Assembly: GCA_948144175.1 (NCBI GenBank)
Contig: CANXME010002128.1
Span: forward strand, 372,001 to 436,000
DNA: 64,000 bases
Reading direction: 5' to 3'
Source of the DNA: Closterium sp. NIES-65
Taxonomy: Eukaryota > Streptophyta > Zygnematophyceae > Desmidiales > Closteriaceae
Part shown: positions 27,762 to 40,667 of the stretch, one piece after another
Position numbering within the stretch: position 1 is the stretch's first letter
How the letters are laid out: every line of letters begins with the position of its first letter
Program-made: the position numbers and the translations under genes
The notes under the pieces: model-generated
The model's database searches: none
Told to the model about the DNA's origin: nothing
Seen by the model: only the letters and a program-made list of their open reading frames with translations

Positions 27762-30700
27762 TCACTGTGCTGATCCAGCAGACATGCTCACCCTTCGTTC
27801 TGGAGGCAGCATGTTGTGGTGGTGTGCCAGGTTCAACAGCACCATTAGGTATCTCTGTGCTGTCACTGTTCCTGCAGCACTAACCACAGTTAGGAAATGA
27901 AGTGACCTCTCAACAAAGGATTGTGATTTTGATGCATTACCTTTTGCAGCAGTTTGTCCAAGCATGTTTGTTAGGTGATCTCTTCCAAATACTCTCTCTC
28001 CGGACTTGACAGCCACAGCTATGTCCTTTTCAAGCTTATGTGAAAGCGCAGAGATGCTTGACGGGTCAGATAAATGCTCCTGCAGTGGCAACATAAACAC
28101 AAGCATTGTGCACGATGATGACAGCAACATTAACCAGAGTCAAACGATCATCCACCAAAAAAACGTACCGGATATGCATCTCGACTCATCACTTGCTCGA
28201 TCAGGTCTTGGAGCCTGGGGCGCTTCCCTCGGGCATTACCACAAGAGGAAGTTTCCACAGCTGATGAACCCATGGAACATTGTGGATGAGTTGCAGTAGA
28301 TTGAGATCCAACTGCCTGTGAACTAGGAGCTGCATGTCCGGTGGACGGAACATAATGACAGGATGCCATTGCAGGTCGTACGAGTCCATCGTTAACGGGA
28401 GGTGGTACCGTCTCAATTCTTGTGGGCACAGGAACACTGTTGCACATATCTGCTACTTTTGAAAAACGGTCAGTTCCAGGCATCGGATGAACGTCAGCGT
28501 GCCTCGCATCATCACGTAAAAATGATGATCCTGGTTGGTCATGGTCAGCGGCAACTGGAGCAGTGAACGAAACTGGATAGTTGCAGTTTCTTGCAGGATC
28601 TGGAGCAGATGCGGGCTGGATGTTCTCAATATGGACCCTTGAATCTCCTGATGTTGGAATCCTAAATGTAGTATTGGTACATGGCTCACCACTTGGCTTG
28701 CAATAAGCCACCACTGGCGTAGGTCGCTGAGGTTGATGCATTACAGTTGGACCATCATGATTGGGAGAGTGAACTGGGTCCAGATCCTCCCACCCGCATA
28801 AATCCCAGAAATTCTGGTCATTGTGGCCTTCTTCAGGCATCGAGGAACCAGATGGCTCCTGAACTGGGATTTCCAATGGATTGTCAAGGTCTTCAACATA
28901 TTCATGGATTCCTTCCATCTCAGGCGGTGGAAGTTGGAAAATGTCGTCTTCATATACTACAAGTGACATGTCAGATATCTTGGAGCCTGGAAATCACACA
29001 AATTTAGTCACGAGGCCAGGGAAGACAAGAATAGCAATGAAAACAACATACATGAGACAGTGGAGAAGCCAAGGTCGAAACCCCCCTCAATCTGTAGAGC
29101 ATCATGAAAACATTATTATCACCACGAATCAGAACCACAACTTTTGTACAAAAGTAGCACCATACCACGGAAGGGTCGGAAAACAGCTTCTCACGATACG
29201 AAACAATGTCAAATCTTCCTGCACAAGCAAAACAAAAAGCCCTCAATAGAAATGCCAGGAATAAAAATTGCCTTTAAAAGGGAAGTCTCTGAATTTAGAA
29301 AATCATTTGCTTTCTCTTTGTAACCCTATCATCACTTACGTCTGTACAGTGAAAGCCTGAACATGTCTCGGTCCATATCGGTATCATCCCACGGATCTGA
29401 GGGAATTGGTTCCTCACACTGTTGTGGTGGCATAAGAAGCCTCTCTGCATCACGAATTTGCCTGCAAATTTGACAAGCTCACGATCATCCATTTTCATGG
29501 AGAACAGAATGGGCCGTAAGGAATCAACGAAGCTTTGGCTGCACACACGGATTGTGCACAAGCTTGCTTTACTTACCTGCTTTGTCGGGTGGTGCTGCTG
29601 GAATCAGCCTCTCGAAACTTTGAAACCACAAGCCGATCGAGGAGGAGGATACTGGGTCCCTGCTGAAGTAGGTTGAGTTGAGAGAGCATGAACAGCTAAA
29701 TATGTGGCACAAACCCCAAGAATCATACCTTGTCAACCGCTGGGGCCTCCTCAGCTTGTATTGAATTATCTGGTGGGCCACTTCCATCCACAGTCATTTC
29801 TGCTGGTTGTTCCTCAAATTGGCACTCTGGTGGGCCCATGGGGTCACCATCTGGCTGCTCCATTGGAGTTGACACCACTTTTTCCAGACGTGATTTTCTT
29901 TTACCGAACTGTGGCTTGTACAGACCACAGACTTGAGTCACCTCATGATCGCGAGGTTTGACTTGGTCTGCGTCCGGACATTCTGTGATCACGTCAGGGA
30001 AAGGCTCAGGAGGTGCATGCCATTGCTCATGTTCTTGAGGCGGGTGCAGCTCTTCAGCAACCACATGCTGTGCATGAGCTTGGACAGGAACCGCTTGTGG
30101 GGTCCTTGCCGTCATGGCCTGCCAGGCGTGAAACAATAGCTCAGAGACAGTTGCAGCACACAAGACAACTAGGAAAGCACAACTAAGGAGTCTACCTCCT
30201 CTGGTAAGTTAGCATTTTCTGCAGCGCGAGCAGCCTTCTTCGCTTCATGTTCCTCAACAAGCTTATCCACAAGATCAAAGTCGTCGAAGTCACAAATATC
30301 ATCGAAATCCTTGTCCTCTCCATTATCAGCATCATAGCGCAAGGCTTCCCCGTGCACCTGCAGCATCCAAGATTAATCAATACAGGATTGCGGCTTGCGC
30401 CATACTGATGATGAGTATGTTGCACAGCGCAGGTGCGGGCTCCTCCGGTGCAATGGCTAACTTACGTCTGGCTCCAAATTTGGAAAAGAAGTGTCAGATG
30501 CAGCCTCGCCATCAAACAGTGACGGAACTTCGATTGGCGCATCATCTTCGGCAGATTCATCATCCAATAGGTCTTCCTCAATGGGAACAACGAGACCTTT
30601 ATACGGTCTTAGATCAAAATATGTGGGAATGCTTATCTCGGGGTAACCATCATCGTTTCCATGCCAGTCGAGCACTCTTTGCAAACAAAGACTGATGGTT

Positions 30701-31787
30701 AGAGAGTGTACATGCAGATGCGCCCATAAGTGGCTCATCTTGAAGTTGTCTACCTTGAGATCGTGGATTCCAAGTTCCCAGAGGTGGAAGAGGTTAGGTT
30801 GTAACACAATTCGTCCCGCTTGAGAAAAAGGGACTTGTTTTCAGATATTTTACCGATCTGCCAGGGATGTATACCGTCAGTGTGGTTTCAACTGATCTTG
30901 ATGTTGCGGAATATGTCCAGATTATGGTACATCAAATCAAACTTACTGCACTGGCCACCGCATTGTCCAGGTTTAATTCCAGCACTCCATGATTGTTCCT
31001 TCGCTGCGTTGTGGTGTCAATGAAGCTACCAAATTTACCATGTCTGCTCTTCTCTTCACCGCTCACTAGTTGCCCATCCCCGAAAATAGTTTTGTACCGA
31101 TCGAGATCAGACTCTGACGATTCTTGCCCATTGACGATTCGGGCTGTAAAATGTAGATGCTGTTAGCTGTGAGCATTAAAACGACCTAAGTATCACCACA
31201 AATTTGTCCTGACCTGATTTTGTAGGCTTTGAACCAGGCTCCCTAGCTGTGGTCTTGAGCTCACGAACGGCCTCAGTGGTCTTCTTAGACAACACGTCTG
31301 TTTCGAATGGAACGCGTCATTGGCAAGAGCCTCCTAGGGTTTCATCAGCCAGCAAAACATGGATACTCGCGTACCTCGCATTGTTCGAATAAGCTGCACG
31401 CATGAACGTTGACGTCAGATGCAAGACGGAAAAAAACACTCAAATCATTCATGGGTAGTTTCTTACCTCCGCTCGGACATGAACGTTGGTTGACGCCTCC
31501 TCCACGTCAGCCTTAGTAACGACATTTTTCATTTTTCCCTTGTTATCCGCCTGTAAATAAAAGCTTGACATCACTGAACAGGAAAGTGGCCAATATATCG
31601 TGCTAAGTATCCATAGCCTTACAATATCAAATGGTGCCAACGCTAGCGAAAGGTACTTCTGATCGAATGGGTTCTTCTTGTGCCTCTTGTGTGCGACATC
31701 ATCAGCAACTGATAATATTGAATAACGTCGTTCGCCCCCTTCCGCAATTGATGACTGGATTCTGTACTTGACCGCAGGTGGCGCCAT
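27762..31787 (-). CDS. Unrecognised 15-exon gene, about 900 residues
   Basis: Exons read on the minus strand, all GT-AG with consistent phase: 31787-31623, 31550-31467, 31393-31375 (19-nt microexon), 31297-31214, 31143-30947, 30818-30754, 30676-30466, 30357-30196, 30118-29729, 29659-29577, 29461-29340, 29218-29166, 28987-28169, 28079-27941, 27871-27762. The sum is 2703 nt. The N-terminus is MAPPAVKYRIQSSIAEGGER; the middle is acidic (EEDLLDDESAEDD, DKDFDDICDFDDFDLVDKL) and Pro/Glu-rich; a basic GKRKSR lies near 30 kb; the C-terminus is helical (TAQRYLMVLLNLAHHHNML). That last segment loosely recalls the C-terminal winged helix of kleisin (condensin/cohesin) proteins, but the N-terminus does not fit and I do not assign a function. 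Acidic low-complexity sequence suggests a nuclear protein. It converges with SF3B1. Confidence 0.75.
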
Positions 31788-32088
31788 GCTCCTAGTCTAA
31801 GGAGAAGCGATAGGCCTAGTTTCAAAAATCTTATGTGAGTCACTGATGTTCCTTATCATAGATTCAGGAGAGCTCATGCACAGGTAGCGGCTCGAACAAC
31901 AGTCAATTCTAGTTTAGCCGCAGTAGTAGTGATAATCGCTTCGATGGTTCTCTAATCCTTCCCCTTCGCCCGACCGTGTTTCTGCAGATTTGTTGTCAGT
32001 GCTATGGAATGAGCTAGAAGATTGCAGGCATGAGAGTACGTGCTGTTACTGATAATCCCAGGGACAATCCCAGGGACAGGGTGAAATC
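31788..32088 (-). promoter_or_regulatory. Upstream region of the unrecognised gene
   Basis: 300 bp between the start codon and the left target duplication of LTR element A. No clear TATA box seen. Element A inserted here, so the promoter of this gene is now separated from the original upstream DNA by about 21 kb. Confidence 0.4.
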
Positions 32089-32093
32089 GATCT

Positions 32094-32369
32094 TGTTATG
32101 AGTTGTACTAAGAAGAGTGCGCGGAAGACTTAATAAAAAGGATGAGAACTCCAGAATGACGAGAATGATAAAGAAGCAAGCATTTATAGGGTCGAAAGCG
32201 TGGTAGGCGAGGACCTCGGGACGTGGATGGGTTGGAAGTGTCGCGAATGGTGCGGGGCGACTCGGAAGTGGTTCGGGCCGAAGTGTAGGCCGAACCCAAA
32301 CTGACGCGAACAGTTCGGGCTGTCCTCGCTAGGAGTAGCCTCTACAGTAATGAATTCACATTCATTACA
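32094..32369 (-). repeat. 3' LTR of element A
   Basis: 276 bp. A CTATAAATGC TATA-like box is visible on the minus strand. It pairs with 52780-53055. Confidence 0.93.
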
Positions 32370-33145
32370 CTCTCCCACCTTCTAAATAAGGTGTCCTTAT
32401 ACGTAGGCGAGTCTTGCAGTAGCGTGAAAACTGCAGATCTCGGTCGAAAACCGATCTGACGGCGCGGAAGCATGTTGACTTTCGAGTTGACGCGTGGCTG
32501 AATGCATTGACCAGACGAATTTCAAAGAGTTGGAATGTCAGCCGTTGATACTGAAGATGTCGATCGGGCGGTTGAAAGCAAATGTCCTTGTGAAATCGTT
32601 CGACGAAGGAAAACCGTCGATGTCGCGGATGTGTATCGGATGGTTCTGGTGAATGTCATGTCGGCGGGAATTCTGACGCGTTGTCAGAGATCGATGAATC
32701 TGGTTCCGTCGATGCCGATGAAGCCATCGCGGGCGTCCGTCGTGCTGGGTGTGTCAAACGAACTGTCAGAAATAACTGCCGAAATGTCAGAGGCCTGCCA
32801 ACAACAGTGCGTGAGCACTCTTTCTCCCCCCCCCCCCCCCCTTGGAAGAGAACTGCTGCCCACCAAAATGTGCACAGCTGCGCGGGCACAAAACCACAGC
32901 CCCCCTCACGCCGAGGGTAGGACAGAATACCAAGTGTTATGACCTCCCGCCTGAAATTCAGCCACTGTGTAGTCTAAATTGCTGTCGGTGGCGAAATCTT
33001 CACTGTCGAAAACCCCGAAAATGCCCAGGGTAAACTCTGTCGAAGTCCCTTCGAAAGAATATCGTTTTTGCAGGGGCTCGGCATTAAGAAAATCTTCTTG
33101 TTGTCTTGTTGTCGCGACTGTTGCTATAGCATCTCTCGTGACTGC
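32370..33145 (-). other. Interior block 1 of element A
   Basis: Between the LTR and the insertion point of B (target duplicate ACTGC at 33141-33145). It contains a run of 18 C near 32826. Open frames are short and unlike any retroelement protein I know. Confidence 0.7.
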
Positions 33146-33268
33146 TGAGGAAAGTAGAACGAGAATGAGGATGACTAAGGAATGGAAGTGATACAAATAT
33201 GCAACCCTAGAAATGTGTACCCCATATGGGCTACCCCACTATAACCTACACAATATTATAATTTGACA
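33146..33268 (-). repeat. 3' LTR of element B
   Basis: 123 bp, TGTCAAATTATA to CTTTCCTCA on the minus strand. The hairpin and polypurine tract CCCCCACTTTGCCTATGGGGG lies just inside it (33270-33290). Confidence 0.92.
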
Positions 33269-33475
33269 CACCCCCATAGGCAAAGTGGGGGAGAACAAGG
33301 GGTCACAAGACCAGTCAAGCAAAGCAGACAAAGCTCAGGGTGGATCACAACGTCACCACACAGTCCGAGCACAAGGTCAAGGCCACAAGGCCAGTTCACA
33401 TGCAGGAGTACACATATATATATAAGGCTAAACAAGCAAGAGCAGGTATATATATATGTAAGAGTACAAGCAAGG

Positions 33476-36400
33476 TCAAGGGGTGAGCAAGTGAGGCAAG
33501 ACAGGCACAAGACCCAGCTGAGTGCAGAAGCGCTGATGATCACAAGGCGGAAGTGCCTTGGTGAAAACATCAGCAGTGTTGGCCTCAGAGGCCACGTACG
33601 CAAGTCGCAACTGACCACGCCGCTGCAACTCACGAGCAAGAAAGTAGCGGAGAGCAATGTGCTTCGTTCTGTGCTCCAGGCGCTGCTCCCGACACAAGGC
33701 TAGCATGGCCTTGTTGTCTACGTACAGCACCGGAGAAGAACGAGGCGGCTCTCCGAGGTCAGTCAGCAGGTAGGTAAGCCAGCGAAGCTCCTGTGCAGCC
33801 ATGGCCCCGGCGTAGATCTCAGCCTCACAACTGGAGCCGAGAACAGAAGACGAGCGAGTAGCCCGCCACGAAACAGAGCCGGAACCAAGGCTGAAGGTGT
33901 AACCCTGTGACGACCGCTGCGTAGCCTGGTCGTCAGCCCAAGAAGCGTCCGCGTGCCCAGTGAGGACCACTGGACTCCGCCCTCCAAGCACTAGCCCCAT
34001 GCTCGACGTACTGCACAAGTAGCGTAACACCCTCTTCGCTGCAGCCATGTGCTCTGGTCTGGGTCTCCCAGGAGCAACATAGCGTGCAAGAATGCTAAGA
34101 GGGTATGCAAGGTCAGGTCGTGTGCAGGTCATCAGGTACATGAGGCAGCCAACAAGCTCTGGAAACGGGCCACTCGACTCTACGGACTCATCCGAAGGCA
34201 GAGCTGAGAGCGAGTGGCGAGTAGACAGAGGAGTGGCCTGAGGCGAGGAGTACGTGAAGCCGAAGCGCTGAAGGACCTATTGCACCATGTGTGACTGGGT
34301 CAGGGTAATGGTGCGGCGTGCTCTGTCCCGGGTGATCTGCAAGCCAAGGTAGCTGCGCAGTTCACCCAGGTCTGTGCACGTGTGTCTCTTCTGCAGCTCG
34401 GACTTCACGTGGGCGAGTCCAGCAGTGTCACCTGTGGCAAAGACCAAGTCGTCGACGTACACGAGGATGTAGAACGGCGGCAGAGAGGTGTCGGTGCGTA
34501 GAAACAGCGACGGGTCAGTAGTAGAGGGAGCAAACCCAAGAGCCGCAAGTGTAGTCCTAAGTGTGTCGTGCCACTCGCGCGGTGCCTGGCGGAGACCGTA
34601 GACTGGCCGTCGGAGGCTCCACTGGGTGCTAGGAGGGAAAGTCCCAGTGAAGCCAGGTGGACGGCGCAACCAGATCTCCTCGTGCAGGCTACCCTGCAGG
34701 AAAGCAGTGCTGAAGTCAAGGGAGTGAAGCTCGTAGTCACGCTGAGCGGCTACGTGTAGCAGCACCCGAAGAGTGGTCATCTTCGGGGTGGGAGAGAAGG
34801 TCTGAAAGTAGTCAACTCCCTGCCGCTGACTGAAGCCACGAGCCACGTACCGCGCCTTGAAGACAGGTGGAGAGCCCGGCGGCCGCTTCACCCTGAAGAT
34901 CCACATGCCACTGACGATGTTCGCCCCAGGAGGGGGAACCGCGTCAACGTAGGTGCCTGTGGACTTCCAGGAAGCCATCTCTGCATCCATAGCTGCCTGC
35001 CAGTGAGAGGAGTAGGGACCCTCTACGGCCTCCGCGTAAGAGCGCGGAGTCGGGATGTCTAGTGCATCCGGGTCTCCCTCAAAGGTAAGCAGTACGGATG
35101 CGAGATGAGGTGAAGCAGCAGCCAGACACTGGAACTCCTCCTGCCTGTCCTCAAGGACGTCCGTGCCAAGAGCACACTCACCCCCGACGGACGGAGGACA
35201 GACAGACGCAGACTCAGCAACAAGACTAGCAGCGTAGTCTAGACGACAGCGAGCAGCAAAGTCGACGAGCTCAGCAACAAGAGCAGACGCAGCAGTGGAC
35301 TCAAAGGTTGGGTCAGTGACAACAGTAGCAAGGAGACGCGTGACACTAGGACTGGCAGCACGAAGAGAGTCCGACTCAGGGTCGGCAAGCACAGGAAGAG
35401 AGGACTCAGGAGGAGAGGGCAAAGGGGCACGCAGAGGAGCAGTGGACGGACGCAGAGACATCCGGTGCGTGCCAGGGACAGGAGGAGGACGCTGACGCGA
35501 ACTGCGACCACTAGTGCGAGCAGCACGAACAGGCGACGCAGGACGAGACGCAGGCTCACGAAGCTCAGCAAGACCTCCAGTAGGACCAGTGTACGGAGAA
35601 GGAGAAGGCAGTGGGGAGGCCGGCGGTAACTGTGACTGCGACTAGACAGGCGGTGGACACTCTAAGGGAGGAGGAAGACCAAGAACCTGCTGAAGGAGCG
35701 GAACAAAGTACGGCCGAGGCCGCGCGGCGACTCCAGACACAGGAGAGACAGCACCAGCACCCCCAGCGGCAGCACCAGCGTCAACAGCACCTCCAGCTCC
35801 AGTACCTCCAGCAGCACCAGCAGCACCCGCAGCAGGACCGCCGCCAGGACTGACAGCAGTAGCCTCAGCGCCAACACCCTCAGCAGCTCCGACTCCAGTA
35901 GCACTCGCAGGACTAGCACCTCCGAGACCAGCGGCACCAGCACCCTCAGCAGCCGAAGAAGCACCAGCTCCAGTAGTACGCCTCTAGCGCCGGGCAAACC
36001 ACTCGCGCAGCTCCTTTGGAGAGAGTGGCTCCCGCCGAGACGAAGCACCCGGAGAACCAGCAGGCCCAGCACCGCCAGACGCCACACGAGCAGGTCCAGC
36101 GGCTTCGGGCTCCGCACCCCCAGGCTCAGTAGCTCCAGACTCAGCACCCCCAGGCTCAGCAGCTCCAGACGCAGCACCCCCAGGCGAAGGACCCCCAGGC
36201 TCAGCGCCCCCAGTCGTAGCACCCCCAGGCTCAGCACCCCCAGTCGCAGCACCCCCAGACTCAGCACCCCCAGGCTCAGCACCCACGCGCGCAGCACCCC
36301 CAGAGTTAGCACCCCCAGGCTCAGCACCCGCAGCAGTACCAGAGTCACTAGCAACCTTGACCGGCTCGACTGCATCTACGTGGGACACACCTGAAGGGGC

Positions 36401-39389
36401 AGGACCCTGAGGGGGGAGGGGGTCTACCGGGGGGGGACCTGGCACAAGGAAGTGCGGTGGCGGGGGGAGGGAAGGAGTGCGGTAGGGGAAGAGGCGGTAG
36501 TAGGGTACTGACTCGTCGAACGTGACGTCCTGGGAGGACAGAACACGACGAGAGGTGGGGTGGTAGAACTGCCACTCAAGGGCGTCAGGGGGAAAGCCAA
36601 GGAAGACACAGGGAGCAGCACGAGGGGACAGCTTGTCCGCAGACAAGTCGCGGACAAACGCCCGAGATCCCCAGACACGGAACGCAGACGCATCGCCGAC
36701 CTTCCCCGTCCACAGCAAGGTTGGGGAGGTCTCCGGCCTGGAGACCCTGGGGTGAAGGTTGATCTGATGCGCCGCGTACCGAACCGCAAACGTCCACAGA
36801 AAATGGGGGGCAGCCGCATGCATCATGGACGTACGAGTGACGTCCATGACCATGCCAATGCGGCGCTCAGCAATCCCATTTTGCTGTGGAGAGTCCGGAA
36901 GCGTAAAGGTCAAGCGGATGCCTCGCGCACGACAGTAGGCTCACAGAAGGCCAGAGGAGAACTCTCCGCCTCGGTCAGAGTGCAGACGCAGAACAGGAAA
37001 GTCCGAGCCGATGCTCCTCCTGAGCTGGAGACGAGCTGCGCGGATCCAGTCGATCAACACCTCAGCGACATCACCCTTGCTGCGCAAGGGGAAGACAATG
37101 GTGTAACGCGAGTAGTCGTCAACCACCAGCAGGAAGTAGCGCTCGTGACCCTGTCCACGGACGCGGGCCGGGCCCCACACGTCCATGTGAAGCGTCTGCA
37201 GCGGGGCCTCTGTCAGGGGAAACTGAGAGGAGTGAGGGGCAGCTCGGAGCCGCCCCTCGACACAGGGGACACAGGAAGGACCAGGCCCCGGAGGAAGGGG
37301 AGGGAGGGACCGGGGAAGACCAGAGACAAGGACACGGGAAGCCATGCCTCAGAGACGAGGCAAGGAGGGGTGACCAAGACGGTGGTGCCAGAGGAGAATC
37401 TCGTGAGACAGGAGGCAACACAAGCAAGGGGCAGACTCAGGACCAGACCTGGACGCTGCAGCAAACACCTGACCCGACGCAGCTACCTGACCAGACGCAA
37501 TGACTGGAGGAGACGCAGTGGTCAGTGTGTACAGGCTCGCCCCCGGCCGACGTGTAAGCGTGGCTAGGTGTCGGCCTGTCCGAGCGTCCGTGCAGTGGGT
37601 CACCCGCTGACTCGCAGGAGTAAACTGGTGAACCCCCGTATCCTGCAGGTCAGCACCACTCACCAAGTTCGTAGAGAACGAGGGGAGGTAAAGACCAGAC
37701 AAGGTGCCAGAGGGGGCAGCCGGACACGGGAGGACAGTGGAGAAGTGAGAGAGGACAGGACCCCCAGAGGGGTCTGCCAGGGAGACTGTAACTGGCCGAC
37801 CAAGCGGCGTGAGTGTGGTGCGGTCTCGAAAGAAGGAGCGAGAAGCCCCTGAGTCAAGTGTGAAGGTGAGGGAGGCCGAAGCCGACGTGGTACCTGAGAG
37901 CGCAGACTCACCAGCACGTGAGGGCGTGGACGCACTAGCACCTAGAGCAGCAGCCTCACCAGTACCTAGAGCAGCAGTACCAATGCCCGGGTCGGGCGGG
38001 AAACACCGGTAACAGTCACCCTCATCACTAATAGTCACAGCATACATGGCAGCAATGATAGCATCAAATTCAAGATCAAAGATAGCTACGCGTGCCCTAG
38101 ACAGCTCTCCCCAGCGGGGGATCTCACTAGCCTCCGGGAACTGCTGACGCCAAGCGTCCGTCAGGCGGCCAAAGCAGCGCTGGGTGGGGTGAGAACCCCC
38201 ACACTGCTCACCCGCGCGGTCGCCGGAGCGAAGGACGTAGGTGCACGGGCCAAAACCCCCACCACGCTGACGCTGCGTGTACCACTCACGGAGCTGTTGA
38301 GGAGGGGGGGATGTCCCGAGAACGCTGCTCCTGCTGCTGCTGCTGCTGGCGCTGACCACTCCCGGAGCCGCTCCGCTGAGAAGCACCACCCCGACCAGCT
38401 CCACCTCCTCCACCACCGCCGCCTCCACCTCCGCCGCCACCGCCGCCTCCGCTCCCACCGCTACCCGCCACCGCCGTCTCCGCCTCCGCCGCTGCCACCA
38501 CCACCTCCACCCCCGCCACCACTCCCACCGCCACCCCCACTCCCCTCGCCGCCCCCACCGCCACCTCCACCACCCCCGCTAGCCCCACCCGCGCCCTTGC
38601 CCCCTTTGCCCTTGTCAGAGCGGCATCTCACGCTAGGGGCAAACGCCGCACGGACCGACTCAAGACCAACGAGGTCGGCCGCAGCAGTAGAGGCGACAGA
38701 GGGCAACAGGGGGGAAGGGGAACACCCCTCAAAGATGGGGGTGCGAGGGTCACCACGAGAGGCTCCTACAGCGACTATGCTCTTCTCCGCCGCTAGGAGG
38801 GCCTTCTCTAGGAGGTCAACAGTGAGAGTGGTGGGACAGACTGAGAGGAAGTGGTCCTTGACTACACGAAGGGAGTCAGGGAGGCGGGTGACTATATAAT
38901 AGAGAGTGATGTACATGGGGGGGGGGGTTCTTGGCGCAGAACTCAGCAGGAAGCGCGGCGCGGTAGCGAGTGTCACTAGTGCGGAGGTGCGTAATGAGGT
39001 AAGCGACTGTGGGAAAGGCAGCAAGGTTAGGAAAGAGGTAAGGTAGCATGAGGCGGCTCAGTGCAGCAGTGGCAGGGGAGGAGTAGCGTGCAACGACAGC
39101 GTCGTACAAGGTCTGAGCATTCTTGTACTGGCTAAAGTGCGCGCGCTCAGTGGTAGGCAGGTGGCGACGCACAGCAAGACGTGCAGCAGCATCGTGAGTG
39201 GCCCACTGGGAGCGAACAGTGGCGTCGGCATCGGCAGTAGGGGCAGGGGAAGCACCAGAGGTGAGGGTCAAAGAGGAAAAGACCGTCTGCCCTATCGCAC
39301 TGTAGGAAAAGCTGCAAGTCATCCACCCAAACCTCAAAGTCAATGGCTCGACCCTCAGCGTCAAAAGCGAGAACACTGGGGGTAGCCAT
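33476..39389 (-). pseudogene. Relic gag-pol of element B
   Basis: Begins MATPSVLAFDAEGRAIDFEV (gag), continues through a Gly-rich stretch, the protease motif LDSGASRSFF, GAG-pre-integrase (ETLLWHHRLGHPS type), integrase with HSDRGGEFSS and SPQQNGIAERR, a low-complexity GGAEPGGA linker, reverse transcriptase with YVDDLVFATG and RNase H with HADASWADD. It is broken about half a dozen times, so not a working gene as read. Confidence 0.9.
36105..36345 (-). repeat. 15-bp minisatellite in the pol linker of element B
   Basis: Tandem units like CTGGGGGTGCTGAGC on the minus strand, between integrase and reverse transcriptase. Equivalent arrays are in D (about 47770-48010) and E (about 59690-59960). 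Confidence 0.9.
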
Positions 39390-39499
39390 GATTACAGTGG
39401 ACTAGCAGTACCAACTGTAGGAGAGGGGCAGTGCAGTGACAGAAGCGCTGCTCTCACCAGGCAGGGCGGGTTGGGCAGCTCAGCGGTACAGCAGCACGG

Positions 39500-40620
39500 C
39501 AACACGGCTGCTCGGACGGCATTGCAGCAACTGCGGCTCCGTGGCACTAGCGGCTCGGCTCCTCAGGCTGCTCGGGCGGCTCAGGCGGCTCGGGTGGCTC
39601 GGGCGGCTCGGGCGGCTCGGGCGGCTCGGGCGGCTCGGGCTGGTCGGGCGGCTCGGGCGGCTCAGGTGAGTCGGGCGGCTCGGGTGGCTCGGGCAGCTCG
39701 GGGAGGTCGGGCGGCTCGGGAGGCTCGGGCGGTTCGGGCGGCTCGGGCGGCGCGGGCGGTATAGGGTGGCAGGGCCGCAGGTGCGAGGGGCGGCTGGGCC
39801 GCTGAGAAGGGCGGCGAGGCCGCTGCGGAAGGGCGGCGGGGCCGCTGAGTAGGGCGGCGGGGCCGCTGAGCAGGGCGGCGGGGCCGCTGAGGAGAAGGGC
39901 GGCGGGCCGCTGAGTAGGGCGGCGGGGCCGCTGAGGAGAAGGGCGGCAGGGCCGCTGAGGAGAAGGGCGGCGGGGCCGCTGAGTAGGGTGGCGGGGCCGC
40001 TGAGGAGAAGGGCGGCGGGGCCGCTGAGTAGGGCGGCGGGGCCGCTGAGGAGAGGGGCGGCGGGGCCGCTGAGTAGGGCGGCGGGGCCGCTGAGGAGAAG
40101 GGCGGCGGGGCCGCTAAGTAGGGCGGCGGGGCCGCTGAGTAGGGCGTCGGGGCCGCTGAGGAGAAGGGCGGCGGGGCCGCTGAGTAGGGCGGCGGGGCCG
40201 CTGAGGAGAAGGGCGGCGGGGCCGCTGAGTAGGGCGGCGGGGCCGCTGAGGAGAAGGGCGGCGGGGCCGCTGAGTAGGGCGGCAGGGCCGCTGAGTAGGG
40301 CGGCGGGGCCGCTGAGGAGAAGGGCGGCAGGGCCGCTGAGTAGGGCGGCGGGGCCGCTGAGCAGGGCGGCGGGGCCGCTGAGGAGAAGGGCGGCGGGGCC
40401 GCTGGGTAGGGGCGGGGCCGCAGCGACGGGCGGCGAGGCCGCGGAGACGGGCGGCGGGGCCGCGATGCGAGGCGACGGGGCCGCTGTGACGGGCGGCGGG
40501 GCCGCACTAAAGGGCGGCGGGGCCGAAACGAAGGGCGGCGGGGCCGCTAGGGGAAGGGGCCGCTAGGGCGGCTCGGCGAGGTGAGAGCCCGGAGCGCGAC
40601 TCGGGCAAAGCGCGCTTCGG
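39500..40620 (-). repeat. GC-rich leader minisatellite of element B
   Basis: Two arrays: 39540-39760 with units like GGCGGCTCGGGCGGCTCGGG, and 39770-40560 with a unit of about 21 bp or its multiples, GGGCCGCTGAGTAGGGCGGC, alternating with a GAGGAGAAGGGCGG variant. It lies between the gag start and a poly-A/T tract (40631-40646). Low-complexity frames here are not genes. Confidence 0.93.
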
Positions 40621-40667
40621 GCAGGAGAGAATTTTTTTTTTTTTTTAACTCGATGTGGTGGGCCCTA

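Noticed and set aside
29052-29091. A 40-nt extra exon of the minus-strand gene (acceptor CTCTACAG, donor CAT/GTATGT)
   Set aside because: Both splice sites look usable, but including 40 nt would break the phase between the exons at 29218-29166 and 28987-28169, which join in frame without it.
27762-31787. Assignment as a Polycomb (E(z)) protein, RAD21/REC8 cohesin or condensin H2 subunit
   Set aside because: No SET, CXC or SANT domain, and no kleisin N-terminal motif. Only the last 40 residues give a weak kleisin-like pattern, which is too little for a name.
32906-33196. Minus-strand 96-residue frame with an apparent signal peptide
   Set aside because: It starts inside the LTR of element B and runs into the interior of A, so it crosses an insertion junction and cannot be an old gene.
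39662-40566. Open frames of 281 and 192 residues with PPYSAAPPPFSS or RRAAGPLSRAAG repeats
   Set aside because: Low-complexity products of the GC-rich leader of element B, found on both strands.
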